Below are positions 20,266 to 29,363 of a stretch of DNA of 64,000 nucleotides, piece after piece (position 1 is the first letter of the stretch; every line of letters starts with the position of its first letter). The notes under the pieces are model-generated. The model was not told the origin of the DNA, made no database searches, and saw only the letters and a list, made by a program, of their open reading frames with translations. Source of the DNA: Ramlibacter lithotrophicus (GTDB taxonomy: Bacteria > Pseudomonadota > Gammaproteobacteria > Burkholderiales > Burkholderiaceae_C). A program made the translations under genes and the position numbers. Location: NCBI RefSeq assembly GCF_012184415.1, contig NZ_VTOX01000007.1, forward strand, positions 124,001-188,000, given 5' to 3'.

Positions 20266-21267
20266 ATGTCCTCCCATCCCTTCGACGCGCTCACGCCCGA
20301 CGTCGTGCTCGACGCGCTCGCCGCCGTCGGCCTGCATGGCGACGGCCGGCTGCTGGCCCTGAGCTCCTACGAGAACCGCGTCTACCAGGCGCACCTGGAG
20401 GCGCCGTGCGACGGCCATGCCGCCGTGGTCGCCAAGTTCTACCGGCCGGGCCGCTGGAGCGAAGCGCAGATCCTGGAGGAGCATCGCTTCGCGGCCGAAC
20501 TGATGGCGGCCGAAGTGCCGGCGGTGGGCCCGCTGGTCCTGGGCGGTGCGACACTGCACCGGCACGCGGGTTTCCACTTCAGCGTCAGCCCGCGCCACGG
20601 CGGCCGCTCGCCGGAGCTCGACGACGCGGAAGTACTAGAATGGATCGGCCGGTTCCTGGCGCGCATCCATGACGTGGGCGCGGCCCGGCGGTTCGAACAC
20701 CGGCCGCCGCTCGATCCGCAGACCTTCCTCGTGGAGCCCAGGGACTGGCTGCTGCACCACCACATGATCCCGCTCGACGTCCAGTCCGCCTGGGAGAAGC
20801 GCTGCAACGAGGCGCTGCGAATGATCGAGGATTCTCCGCTGTCGCGGACGGCCGCGGCCGGCATCGCCGTGCTGCGCCTGCACGGCGACTGCCACCCGGG
20901 CAACATCCTGTGGACGCCGGACGCCGGGCCGCACTTCGTCGACCTCGACGACGCGCGCACCGGATCGGCGGTGCAGGACCTGTGGATGCTGCTGTCCGGC
21001 GACCGGGCCCAGCGCCAGCGGCAACTCGGCCCGCTCCTGGACGGCTACGAGACCTTGCGCGAGTTTGACCGCGCCGAACTCGCGCTGATCGAGCCGCTGC
21101 GCACCTTGCGGCTGATTCACTACAGCGCCTGGCTCGCGCGACGCTGGGACGACCCGATCTTTCCGATCAACTTTCCCTGGTTCGGCACCAGCGATTACTG
21201 GCAGGGACAGGTCCAGATGCTCGAGGAGCAACTCGAGGCGATGGCGGAGCCGCCCCTGATCGCGTAG
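20266..21267 (+). CDS. srkA: Stress-response serine/threonine protein kinase, SrkA/YihE family
   Basis: A 333-residue kinase of the APH-like fold, close to the E. coli SrkA length of 328. The catalytic loop is HGDCHPGNILW (Asp base and metal-binding Asn) and the DFG-equivalent is VDLDDARTG. The N-terminal lobe has LSSYENRVYQ (glycine-loop equivalent) and VVAKFYRPGRW (ATP-binding Lys). The tail FPWFGTSDYWQGQVQMLEEQ is characteristic of the family. In E. coli it protects against stress-induced cell death by acting against MazE/MazF and the Cpx response; whether that holds here is unknown. No toxin-antitoxin pair is nearby. Confidence 0.88.
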   Translation: MSSHPFDALTPDVVLDALAAVGLHGDGRLLALSSYENRVYQAHLEAPCDGHAAVVAKFYRPGRWSEAQILEEHRFAAELMAAEVPAVGPLVLGGATLHRHAGFHFSVSPRHGGRSPELDDAEVLEWIGRFLARIHDVGAARRFEHRPPLDPQTFLVEPRDWLLHHHMIPLDVQSAWEKRCNEALRMIEDSPLSRTAAAGIAVLRLHGDCHPGNILWTPDAGPHFVDLDDARTGSAVQDLWMLLSGDRAQRQRQLGPLLDGYETLREFDRAELALIEPLRTLRLIHYSAWLARRWDDPIFPINFPWFGTSDYWQGQVQMLEEQLEAMAEPPLIA

Positions 21268-21424
21268 CGATGGATTTGCTGAAATCTTTCGACCGCATCG
21301 CGCGGGTTTACCCTGAGCAAACAGAGCGCCGCTTGTACGCAGGAGCCCTCATGCAGCGGGGCTCCGGCCGACGTTAGGATTTGCGCCAGCGAACTGTTCT
21401 CGCGCCACTTCCGGAGAATTTCTG

Positions 21425-22390
21425 ATGCACCGCCGTTCCGTACTTGCCGCCCTGTTGCTGTCCATCGCCAGCCTGGCCGGCGCGCAGGGGTCATACCCGA
21501 CCAAGCCCATCACGATGGTGGTGCCGTTCCCGCCGGGGGGCCTTGCCGACCTGGTCGGCCGCCCCGTTGCCGAGGCGATGTCGCGCGACCTCGGCCAGAA
21601 CGTGATCGTCGAGAACAAGGGCGGCGCCGGCGGCGGCATCGGCATGGCGCACGCCGCCAAGGCGCAGCCCGACGGCTACACGGTGCTGATGGCGCTGTCG
21701 TCGTTCACCGTGATTCCGGAGGCCGACAAGGTGCTGGGACGCGCACCGATGTACGCGCTGAATTCGTTGCGCCCGATCGCCCGCATCACGGCCGACCCGA
21801 CGGTGCTGGCCGTGCGCGCCGACTCGCCGTGGAAGACGGTGAAGGATTTCGTCGAGGATGCCAGGAAGCGGCCCGGCGCGATCAACTACGGCTCGTCGGG
21901 CAACTACGGCACCATGCACGTCCCGATGGAGATCCTGTCGCAGAACGCGGGCATCAAGATGACGCACGTCCCGTTCACCGGCGCCGGCCCGGCCGTCGTG
22001 GCGCTGCTCAGCGGACAGATCGACGCGGTGTCCTCGGGCCCCGCCACCGTGCTGCAGCACGTGAAGGCCGGCAAGCTGCGCGTGCTGGGCCACTGGGGCA
22101 ATGCGAAGCTGGAATCGATGCCCGAGGTGCCGTCGCTCAAGTCCGCCGGCTACAACGCCGAATACGCGCAGTGGTCTGGCCTGTTCGTGCCGGCGGGCAC
22201 GCCGGAGCCGGTCGTGCAGCGCCTGCGCAAGGCCGCGCAATTCGCCGCCAACGACGCCAAGGTCAAGGACACCATCCTGAACGCCGGCAGCCCCGTGCTG
22301 TACCAGGACACGCCGGACTTCGAGAAGTACGTGGCCACCGACGCGAAAAACATGACCGAGGTGGTCAGGAAGATCGGCAAGGTCGAATAA
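21425..22390 (+). CDS. Tripartite tricarboxylate transporter receptor (Bug family)
   Basis: A periplasmic solute-binding protein of 321 residues with a signal peptide (about 1-20, AALLLSIASLAGAQG). The Bug-family first lobe has KPITMVVPFPPGGLADLVGR and VENKGGAGGGIGM; the carboxylate-binding loops are SSGNYGTMH and VPFTGAGPAVVALLSGQID. These bind small organic or amino acids for TctAB-type transporters or for signalling, and are greatly expanded in Bordetella and Comamonadaceae. No TctA/TctB membrane partner lies nearby, so it is an orphan receptor, as most are. The ligand cannot be read from the sequence. Confidence 0.9.
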   Translation: MHRRSVLAALLLSIASLAGAQGSYPTKPITMVVPFPPGGLADLVGRPVAEAMSRDLGQNVIVENKGGAGGGIGMAHAAKAQPDGYTVLMALSSFTVIPEADKVLGRAPMYALNSLRPIARITADPTVLAVRADSPWKTVKDFVEDARKRPGAINYGSSGNYGTMHVPMEILSQNAGIKMTHVPFTGAGPAVVALLSGQIDAVSSGPATVLQHVKAGKLRVLGHWGNAKLESMPEVPSLKSAGYNAEYAQWSGLFVPAGTPEPVVQRLRKAAQFAANDAKVKDTILNAGSPVLYQDTPDFEKYVATDAKNMTEVVRKIGKVE

Positions 22391-22398
22391 GAGCTGCA

Positions 22399-22417
22399 CG
22401 GCCGCGACGCGCGGCCG
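22399..22417 (+). terminator. GC hairpin after the Bug receptor gene
   Basis: Eight-base perfect stem CGGCCGCG/CGCGGCCG with an ACG loop, nine bases after the stop. There is no T-run, so Rho-independent function is uncertain. Confidence 0.35.
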
Positions 22418-22531
22418 GCGACGGAAACGAGAAACGGCCGTCAGGAGCTGTAGCGCGAGCTGTGCCGCGATAGCCTTCTCTCTCGCTTGGCCGCGGTGCT
22501 GGTGAGTGTGACCCTCGGAGACCGCGTTGGA

Positions 22532-23272
22532 CTAGTTGCGCCCGATGTACATCAGACCGGTTGACTTGTCCGAATCCGCCGCGACGAGCACGAGCCGCCG
22601 TGCGGCTCTGTCGTAGTACGCCGATCCGGTGAAGGTGTACAGCCGGCTCAGTTTGCACCCGACGCCAACCGTGACTGTCACATCGAAGACGTTCTTGCCG
22701 CTGGCGCGTGGCGTGAGCCTGCCCGATCCTCCGCACGCAATGGCGAACGGGACTGTGAACGCACCCGAGCTGTCGACTGTGATCGAGATGCCCGCCTGAA
22801 GAGGGCTAACGAGGGCAGAGCCGGCGCCACTGAAGGTGCCAGCGACGTCCGCCAGTAACGCGGGTTCGTCATACCCGGGCTGGTACCTGGCCTCTATCGT
22901 GGTGCCGGTGGAGGTCGTCACCGCGATCATGCTTTTCGCACTGAACGTCCCTGAGTACGAGCCGGGGGTCAAGATCAGCGGGGTCTTCACTGTCGTCCCG
23001 ATGGCCCCACCCGAGCCGGAGAAGGCGTTTCCGCTGGCGGTGGTGGTGCCATAGAGACCTCCGAAGGGCCACTGCGGGAATGACGGCGGCACGCCTTCGT
23101 AGACAGCCCACGTGTCGCCGTTTTCCAGGATCAACATTGAGACGTTGTAGCCGGTCGTCCTGTTGTAGCCCGGGCTCGAAACACCCTGCCAGTAGCCTTC
23201 CGGGGTCGAGTCGCCACCGCCACATCCCGCCAAGACCGACGCGAGAATGGCCGAAATGATCAGGTTGTTCAC
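22532..23272 (-). CDS. Hypothetical lipoprotein, beta-rich
   Basis: A 246-residue protein with a short lipoprotein signal (MNNLIISAILASVLAGCGGG; lipobox LAGC, Cys 17). The mature part is rich in Gly, Ser, Thr and Tyr with alternating hydrophobic positions (SGTFSAKSMIAVTTSTGTTIEARY), suggesting a beta-sandwich. Two later Cys (AIACGGSG and GVGCKLSR) could form a disulfide. Codon use is less GC-skewed than in neighbours, with more Asn, Thr and Ser, which hints at horizontal acquisition or relaxed constraint. It lies between a Bug receptor (convergent) and the region behind htpG. No recognised family. Confidence 0.65.
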   Translation of the reverse strand: MNNLIISAILASVLAGCGGGDSTPEGYWQGVSSPGYNRTTGYNVSMLILENGDTWAVYEGVPPSFPQWPFGGLYGTTTASGNAFSGSGGAIGTTVKTPLILTPGSYSGTFSAKSMIAVTTSTGTTIEARYQPGYDEPALLADVAGTFSGAGSALVSPLQAGISITVDSSGAFTVPFAIACGGSGRLTPRASGKNVFDVTVTVGVGCKLSRLYTFTGSAYYDRAARRLVLVAADSDKSTGLMYIGRN

Positions 23273-23605
23273 TGCTCTGTACTCCTACCGAGGCGCAAGC
23301 CAAAACAACTGACACCGGCCACTTCGGTGAGCGTCAGTCTACTCGGGCCCCTGCTTTTGCGGATCGTGCTCGCTAAAGGTATATGGTGGCCGGACGCTTG
23401 CACTCACCCACCCGCGCGCCAACCTGACCCTGCGCACTGGCCGGTCCTCTGACGGCGCCGTCCAGCGCAAACCGAGGCGCCGGGTCGCCAGCGCGCCGCG
23501 CCATCTCTCAACGTTGAGACCAGCCCGCTGACCCAGTCATAAACTGCTATCTCGGCCCGGCGTCAAGGCGGGATCGCCGCGCTTACGCCGTTCTTGCGTA
23601 CCGGC
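23273..23605. other. 333-base gap between lipoprotein gene and htpG
   Basis: No convincing gene. It holds the upstream region of the minus-strand lipoprotein (with an AT-rich patch near 23375-23385, AAAGGTATATGG), a GC-rich stretch, and a perfect 14-base palindrome TCTCAACGTTGAGA at 23506-23519. No terminator with a T-run was found behind htpG. Confidence 0.6.
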
Positions 23606-25516
<1,911 letters not shown>

Positions 25517-25550
25517 GGCGGCTCGTGGTGGACGAAAAAATGCTCCGCAC

Positions 25551-25578
25551 AAGTGGGGGTCGCCGAATGCAATTCAAG
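25551..25578 (-). promoter_or_regulatory. Sigma-32-type heat-shock promoter for htpG
   Basis: On the minus strand CTTGAA (25578-25573), a 14-base spacer and CCCCACTT (25558-25551) match the RpoH consensus CTTGAAA/CCCCATNT. The expected start of transcription is near 25545, about 30 bases before the htpG ATG. Confidence 0.72.
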
Positions 25579-25672
25579 TCCCCGCCTGCCCGGCCGTCGG
25601 AACCGCGCCACAAGGCGTCCGTGACAAATTCGCGCCGCGAGGCAGCTGCGAGGCAGTTCTCCGCCCGCCGCG

Positions 25673-25700
25673 TTGGACAAATTCCGTCTGCCGGTACAGT
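25673..25700 (+). promoter_or_regulatory. Possible sigma-70 promoter for the small coupled gene
   Basis: TTGGAC (25673-25678), 16-base spacer, TACAGT (25695-25700), about 27 bases before the leader ORF start. Only a sequence match. Confidence 0.4.
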
Positions 25701-25726
25701 AGAGCTTGGCCTTGAGGAGCCGTGCT

Positions 25727-25762
25727 ATGGAGCACGACGGGGCCGAGCAAGAGTCCGCATGA
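25727..25762 (+). CDS. Possible 11-residue leader peptide coupled to the next gene
   Basis: ATG at 25727 follows a good AGGAG site (25715-25719) by seven bases. The frame MEHDGAEQESA stops at TGA 25760-25762, overlapping the ATG (25759) of the next gene as ATGA. The next gene has no good ribosome binding site of its own, so translation of this short frame may deliver ribosomes to it. Too short to test by composition. Confidence 0.3.
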   Translation: MEHDGAEQESA

Positions 25763-25989
25763 CCAGTCACACCCCAGGATCAGGCGCCCAGCCCGAAGGC
25801 ACGTCCCTGCCCCCGCCGCGCCCGTTCGGCGAGGCGAACACGTTGACGCTGCCGCGCCGGCGGCGCCACGCGCCGGGCCAGGGCAGCGTCGTCGGCCTGA
25901 CCGCCGTCGCCGTCGCCGACGCGGGCGGCGCCGTGCTGCGCGCGGAGATCATGCGACTGGAGGCGACGCCGGTCACCGTCACCTTCTGA
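25759..25989 (+). CDS. Small hypothetical protein (76 residues)
   Basis: The product begins MTSHTPGSGAQPEGTS and has a Pro-rich, probably disordered first third, a basic patch (LPRRRRHAPG), and a short hydrophobic second half with beta-like pattern (GLTAVAVADAGGAVLRAEIM) ending TPVTVTF. No signal peptide or known domain. It is preceded by a promoter-like pair and a possible coupled leader, and is followed 17 bases later by a strong bidirectional terminator. Those flanks support a real transcript, while the protein itself is unrecognised. Confidence 0.5.
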   Translation: MTSHTPGSGAQPEGTSLPPPRPFGEANTLTLPRRRRHAPGQGSVVGLTAVAVADAGGAVLRAEIMRLEATPVTVTF

Positions 25990-26006
25990 CCGGCCGCGCG
26001 AAAGAA

Positions 26007-26030
26007 GAAAGCGCCCTCGCGGGCGCTTTC
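26007..26030. terminator. Bidirectional terminator between convergent genes
   Basis: Perfect ten-base stem GAAAGCGCCC (26007-26016) / GGGCGCTTTC (26021-26030) with TCGC loop. A T-rich tail follows on the plus strand (TGTCTTCT) and an A-rich run precedes it (AAAGAAGAAA), giving a T-run on the minus strand. It serves the small gene and the DUF4148 gene. Confidence 0.82.
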
Positions 26031-26059
26031 TGTCTTCTGCCGGCGGGCTGCCGGGGTGT

Positions 26060-26347
26060 TCAGCCGGCTTCGCCGCGCGGAATCAGGCCCTGGCGCAGTG
26101 CCTGCGCGGCCCGCGCGCGCACTTCCTTGGCATCGATGCCGGACTTGACCTGCGCCGCGACGCGCGAGCCGGCGGGCTCGGTGCTGCGGGTGGCGGAAAC
26201 GGTCGCCGCTTCCGCCTGCACTTCGGCCTTGGTGCGCGTGCCCTGGAACTGGACGGCGTACTGGGAGGCGTCGGCTTCGTCGGCGCGCGCGGCACCCGCG
26301 GCGATGGTGGCGACGGCGGCGATGGCGAGGAGGATTCGGGAGGACAT
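26060..26347 (-). CDS. DUF4148-type small secreted protein
   Basis: A 95-residue protein with a signal peptide (about 1-23, LLAIAAVATIAAGAARAD). The mature part is short, charged and helical (KAEVQAEAATVSATRSTEPAGSRV; then AKEVRARAAQALRQGLIPRGE). This arrangement, Ala-rich with a repeated KAEV/KEVRA phrase, is that of the DUF4148 family, common in multiple copies in Burkholderiales and of unknown function. The start lies five bases after the kinase stop, with a GAAAGG ribosome site made of the kinase's last codons. A promoter with a likely regulator site lies within the end of the kinase gene, so it can be made apart from the operon. Confidence 0.72.
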   Translation of the reverse strand: MSSRILLAIAAVATIAAGAARADEADASQYAVQFQGTRTKAEVQAEAATVSATRSTEPAGSRVAAQVKSGIDAKEVRARAAQALRQGLIPRGEAG

Positions 26348-26352
26348 GATGG

Positions 26353-27876
26353 CTACCTTTCAGTGAGTGGGACTGTCCGGTCGTTGCCTGCTTTCGCATC
26401 GACCGTGTTGTCACTGTAGGCAGGCTGACTGAGCTGACGCTGAGCGGTTTCTGAGCTGGAAATGAGCGCGCCGTGCCGCCCCGCGCCGGGTTCCACGCGC
26501 GCGACCAGGCCCTGGACGTCGGGACGATTGCGCAGGCTGATGCGCAGGCCGCAGCGCTCGGCGGCAGCTTGCGCGATGGCCAGGCCGAGGCCGCTGCCGC
26601 GCGAGTCGCCGCCCGCGACACGGTAGAAACGATCGAACACGCGATCGAGGAGCTCCGGCGGGATTCCGGGCCCGGTGTCGACGACCTCCACCACCGCCGC
26701 GGGAAGCAGCCGGACGTCGACCACCCCGCCCTCGGGCGTGTAGCGCAGGGCGTTCTCGATCAGGTTGTCGACGACGCTGCGCAGGTCGCCGGCGGCGCAG
26801 CGCCAGGTCGCCCCTGCCTCGCCCTGGGTCAGGTCGATGAAGCCGAGATCGATGTGCCGGCGGTCGGCCAGCGCGATCAGCGAGCTGATGCTCTCGTGCA
26901 GTTGTGCGCGCAGGTCCAGGTCGCGAGCCTCCTCCACGAAGGGCGCCTGCTGTCGCGACAGCTTCAGGAGCTGTTCCACGAGCCGCTGCGCGCGCCTCAG
27001 TCCGGCCTCGAGCTGCGAGAAACTCTCGGCGCAGGCGCCGGGCGGCAGGTCGCCGCGGACGTTCTCCATCTGCAGCGCCAGGGCCGTGATCGGCGTGCGC
27101 AATTCGTGCGCCGCGTCCTGCACGAAGCGCCGCTGGTCGGCGAAGGCGTCACGCAGCCGCGTCAGCAGGCTGTTGAACGACACCACCAGCGGCTGGATTT
27201 CCTGCGGCACCCGCTCGAGCGGCAGTTCCGCGATGCTGTGCGCATCCTGCAGTGCCGCCTGGCGGCCGATGTCCTGCACGGCCAGCGACATCGCGCGGGC
27301 CAGCCCCCACAGGATCGCGATGGCCAGCGGCAGCAGGATCAGCACCGGCGCGGCGGCCGCGAGCGCGCGCTCGGCGGCGAGCCGGCTGCGGAAGCTGCCG
27401 CTTTGCAGCACCTGGACCCGGCGGCCCCCGGCGCCCGAAGCCTGCGTGCTGTACACGCGCCAGGTCACCCCGCCGGCCTGGACGTCGGCGAATCCGGCGG
27501 CCGGCTGCAGGCCGGCCTGCAGCTGCGGCAGCGAACTCGCGAGCAGTGCCCCGTCGGCGCCGTACACCTGGGTGACGAAGTTTCCGGAGGTGTGGATCCT
27601 CTCGGGAGCCGGCACCGGGGCTGCGGCCAGGGTGCGGCTGCCGGCGACGGCCTGCGCCAGCTGCTGCATCTGGTCGTCCATGAAGACGCTGGCCATCCGG
27701 CTGAAACCCCAGTAGGAAAACAGCGCGGAGCCGAGGCCGACGGCCAGGAACAGCGGCACCAGCCACAGCAGGAGGGCGCGGCGCAGCGAGCACATCGGCC
27801 CGCCGGCCGGGAAGACGTTGAACAGGCGCCGCTGCGGCGCGCAGATCCACTCTGGCGGGGCCGGCTGCGAGCTCAT
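26353..27876 (-). CDS. Two-component sensor histidine kinase, QseC/TctE-like
   Basis: A 507-residue kinase with two membrane helices (about residues 30-52, ALLLWLVPLFLAVGLGSALF, and 173-195) flanking a periplasmic sensor of about 115 residues. A HAMP-type linker follows, then the H-box FVQDAAHELRTPITAL, N-box VVDNLIENALRYTPEGG, G1 VVDTGPGIPPELL and G2 GSGLGLAIAQAAAERCG. The ATG at 27876 overlaps the regulator's stop (ATGA). The last 40 or so residues, after VARVEPG, are unlike kinase sequence and overlap the promoter of the next gene, so the natural domain ends earlier. The stimulus is unknown; QseC-like kinases often sense metals or small acids. Confidence 0.9.
   Translation of the reverse strand: MSSQPAPPEWICAPQRRLFNVFPAGGPMCSLRRALLLWLVPLFLAVGLGSALFSYWGFSRMASVFMDDQMQQLAQAVAGSRTLAAAPVPAPERIHTSGNFVTQVYGADGALLASSLPQLQAGLQPAAGFADVQAGGVTWRVYSTQASGAGGRRVQVLQSGSFRSRLAAERALAAAAPVLILLPLAIAILWGLARAMSLAVQDIGRQAALQDAHSIAELPLERVPQEIQPLVVSFNSLLTRLRDAFADQRRFVQDAAHELRTPITALALQMENVRGDLPPGACAESFSQLEAGLRRAQRLVEQLLKLSRQQAPFVEEARDLDLRAQLHESISSLIALADRRHIDLGFIDLTQGEAGATWRCAAGDLRSVVDNLIENALRYTPEGGVVDVRLLPAAVVEVVDTGPGIPPELLDRVFDRFYRVAGGDSRGSGLGLAIAQAAAERCGLRISLRNRPDVQGLVARVEPGAGRHGALISSSETAQRQLSQPAYSDNTVDAKAGNDRTVPLTER
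26413..26456 (-). promoter_or_regulatory. Triple 11-base-phased CTGAGC repeat with -10, probable response-regulator promoter
   Basis: CTGAGC occurs at 26429-26434, 26440-26445 and 26451-26456 (GCTCAG on the minus strand), exactly 11 bases apart. A minus-strand TACAGT (26418-26413) follows ten bases after the last copy. Direct half-sites at 11-base spacing are how OmpR/PhoB-family regulators such as PmrA and QseB bind. The site overlaps the 3' end of the kinase gene and points to the DUF4148 gene. Confidence 0.6.
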
Positions 27877-28568
27877 GTCGCGTTCTCCGGCCCGGACCGC
27901 GCCGTGTCGGCCGGGGCGGCGATGCGCCAGCCGAGGCCGCGCACGTTCCGGATGGCGTCGGGACCGAGCTTGCGCCGCATGCCGTGGATCAGGACGTCCA
28001 CCGCGTTGCTGCTCACCTCTTCGCCCCAGCCATAGATGCGGTTTTCCAGTTGCGCCCGCGACAGGATCGCGCCCGGACGCTCCAGCAGTGCGTGCAGCAG
28101 GGCGAATTCGCGGGCGGAGAGCTGCGCCCGCTCGCCCTGAAGGAGGACTTCGCGCGTGGTGAGATCGAGTTGCATTCCTTCGCTGCCGATCACCGAATGC
28201 GCGCTGCCGTCGCGCCGCCGGATCACGGCACGCATGCGCGCCAGCAACTCCTGCAGATCGTACGGCTTGACCAGGTAATCGTCGGCGCCGAGGTCGAGGC
28301 CGGCCACCCGCGAATCGACTCCGTCGCGCGCGGTGAGCACCAGCACCGGCGTACGGTCGCCGGCGCCACGCGCCTTGCGCAGCACCTCGATCCCGTCGCG
28401 CCCCGGCAGGCCCAGATCCAGCAACACACAGGCGTAATCGCCGTCGGACAGCGCGCTCTGGGCGAGCAGGCCGTCCTTGACCCAGTCGACGGACCAGCCC
28501 GCGCCAGCCAGCGCCTGCTTCAGGCTGGCGCCGATCATTTCATCGTCTTCGGCAAGCAGAACACGCAT
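27873..28568 (-). CDS. OmpR-family response regulator, QseB-like
   Basis: A 231-residue regulator. The receiver domain (about 1-118) has the acidic pair in LLAEDDEMIG, the phospho-acceptor Asp in VLLDLGLPGRDG and the conserved Lys in YLVKPYDLQELL. A winged-helix DNA-binding domain (about 128-222) ends in the recognition region SSNAVDVLIHGMRRKLG. It is the first gene of the regulator/kinase/DUF4148 set. Its likely target site is the CTGAGC triple repeat in front of the DUF4148 gene. The N-terminal and C-terminal motifs are all intact. Confidence 0.93.
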   Translation of the reverse strand: MRVLLAEDDEMIGASLKQALAGAGWSVDWVKDGLLAQSALSDGDYACVLLDLGLPGRDGIEVLRKARGAGDRTPVLVLTARDGVDSRVAGLDLGADDYLVKPYDLQELLARMRAVIRRRDGSAHSVIGSEGMQLDLTTREVLLQGERAQLSAREFALLHALLERPGAILSRAQLENRIYGWGEEVSSNAVDVLIHGMRRKLGPDAIRNVRGLGWRIAAPADTARSGPENAT

Positions 28569-28777
28569 CTCTTTTCCGACCTTCCCGCCACGGGTTTGCG
28601 CTGGCTGACAGTAATCCCGCGCCGTTAGGTGACTGTTAGCCCAGCGCAGGGGGCCCCGGAATTTGACCGCCCTTGTCGTTCAACGCGCCGGCCGCATCCC
28701 ACTCCGACGAAATGGTTAATCGATGCTGCAAATATAAGTTATTGGAAGTAACCGTGACTTTTCCCACACACAATGCG

Positions 28778-28806
28778 TTGCATCGTGTTACGAAGTCGCT
28801 TAAAGT
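28778..28806 (+). promoter_or_regulatory. Probable sigma-70 promoter of fimbrial operon 1
   Basis: TTGCAT (28778-28783), 17-base spacer, TAAAGT (28801-28806) in an AT-richer stretch of the 293-base gap. It predicts a leader of about 50 bases with an AAGGGGG ribosome site before the ATG at 28862. Confidence 0.55.
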
Positions 28807-28861
28807 TCGGGCTTAGGAAATCCACCTAACACCGCTCAACCATATTTCGTAAGGGGGTCGC

Positions 28862-29341
28862 ATGAAACTACCTAAGGCTCTTCCGCTGCTGGTGGCTACG
28901 CTCGTGATGTCGTCGACCGTGTCCGCCCAGGTCATTGCTCCGCTGTCCGCCACCAAGGACGTCACTGTCGACGCGAACCTGACAAGCGCCTGCGTGTTCA
29001 CCACCGCCACAGCCGTGAGCCTGACCGCCGTTTATCCTGCATTTTCGGCGGATCCGGTCGAGCCCAACGATACCGTCAGCGTGCAGTGCACGCGCGGCGG
29101 GGGCACGCCCTCGGTCAATTTCGCCGGGGGTGCACTCGGGGTCGTTGGTGGCCTCGTCTTCCAGCTGAGCGCGGCCTGGACCAGTGGCGCGGCCGGGGCC
29201 GCTCCTGCCGGGGCGCTGATCACCGACCTCGGTTCTCCCCGTACCGGAACGTTCCTGGTCAAGGCCAGCTTTCCGGCCGGCCAGGCGGGTACCACCGGCG
29301 CGACTACACCCGTCACCAAGCAGATGACGCTTACGTTCTGA
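28862..29341 (+). CDS. Spore coat U-type fimbrial subunit (operon 1, probable main pilin)
   Basis: A 159-residue exported subunit. The signal peptide ends near residue 22 (STVSAQ). The mature chain has the SCPU-domain pattern: KDVTVDANLTSACVF near the start, a second Cys in NDTVSVQCTRGGG, and a C-terminal beta strand TKQMTLTF. This is the layout of subunits of archaic (sigma, Csu-like) chaperone-usher fimbriae, where an N-terminal strand completes the next subunit. It is the first gene of an operon with a PapD-like chaperone, an usher and a two-domain adhesin-like protein, so CsuA/B-like main pilin is the likely role. Confidence 0.75.
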   Translation: MKLPKALPLLVATLVMSSTVSAQVIAPLSATKDVTVDANLTSACVFTTATAVSLTAVYPAFSADPVEPNDTVSVQCTRGGGTPSVNFAGGALGVVGGLVFQLSAAWTSGAAGAAPAGALITDLGSPRTGTFLVKASFPAGQAGTTGATTPVTKQMTLTF

Positions 29342-29363
29342 CGACCCGGACTCACGAGAACCC

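Noticed and set aside
21425..22390. Complete tripartite tricarboxylate transporter
   Set aside because: Only the receptor is present; no TctA or TctB genes are found here or at the second receptor (49594-50583).
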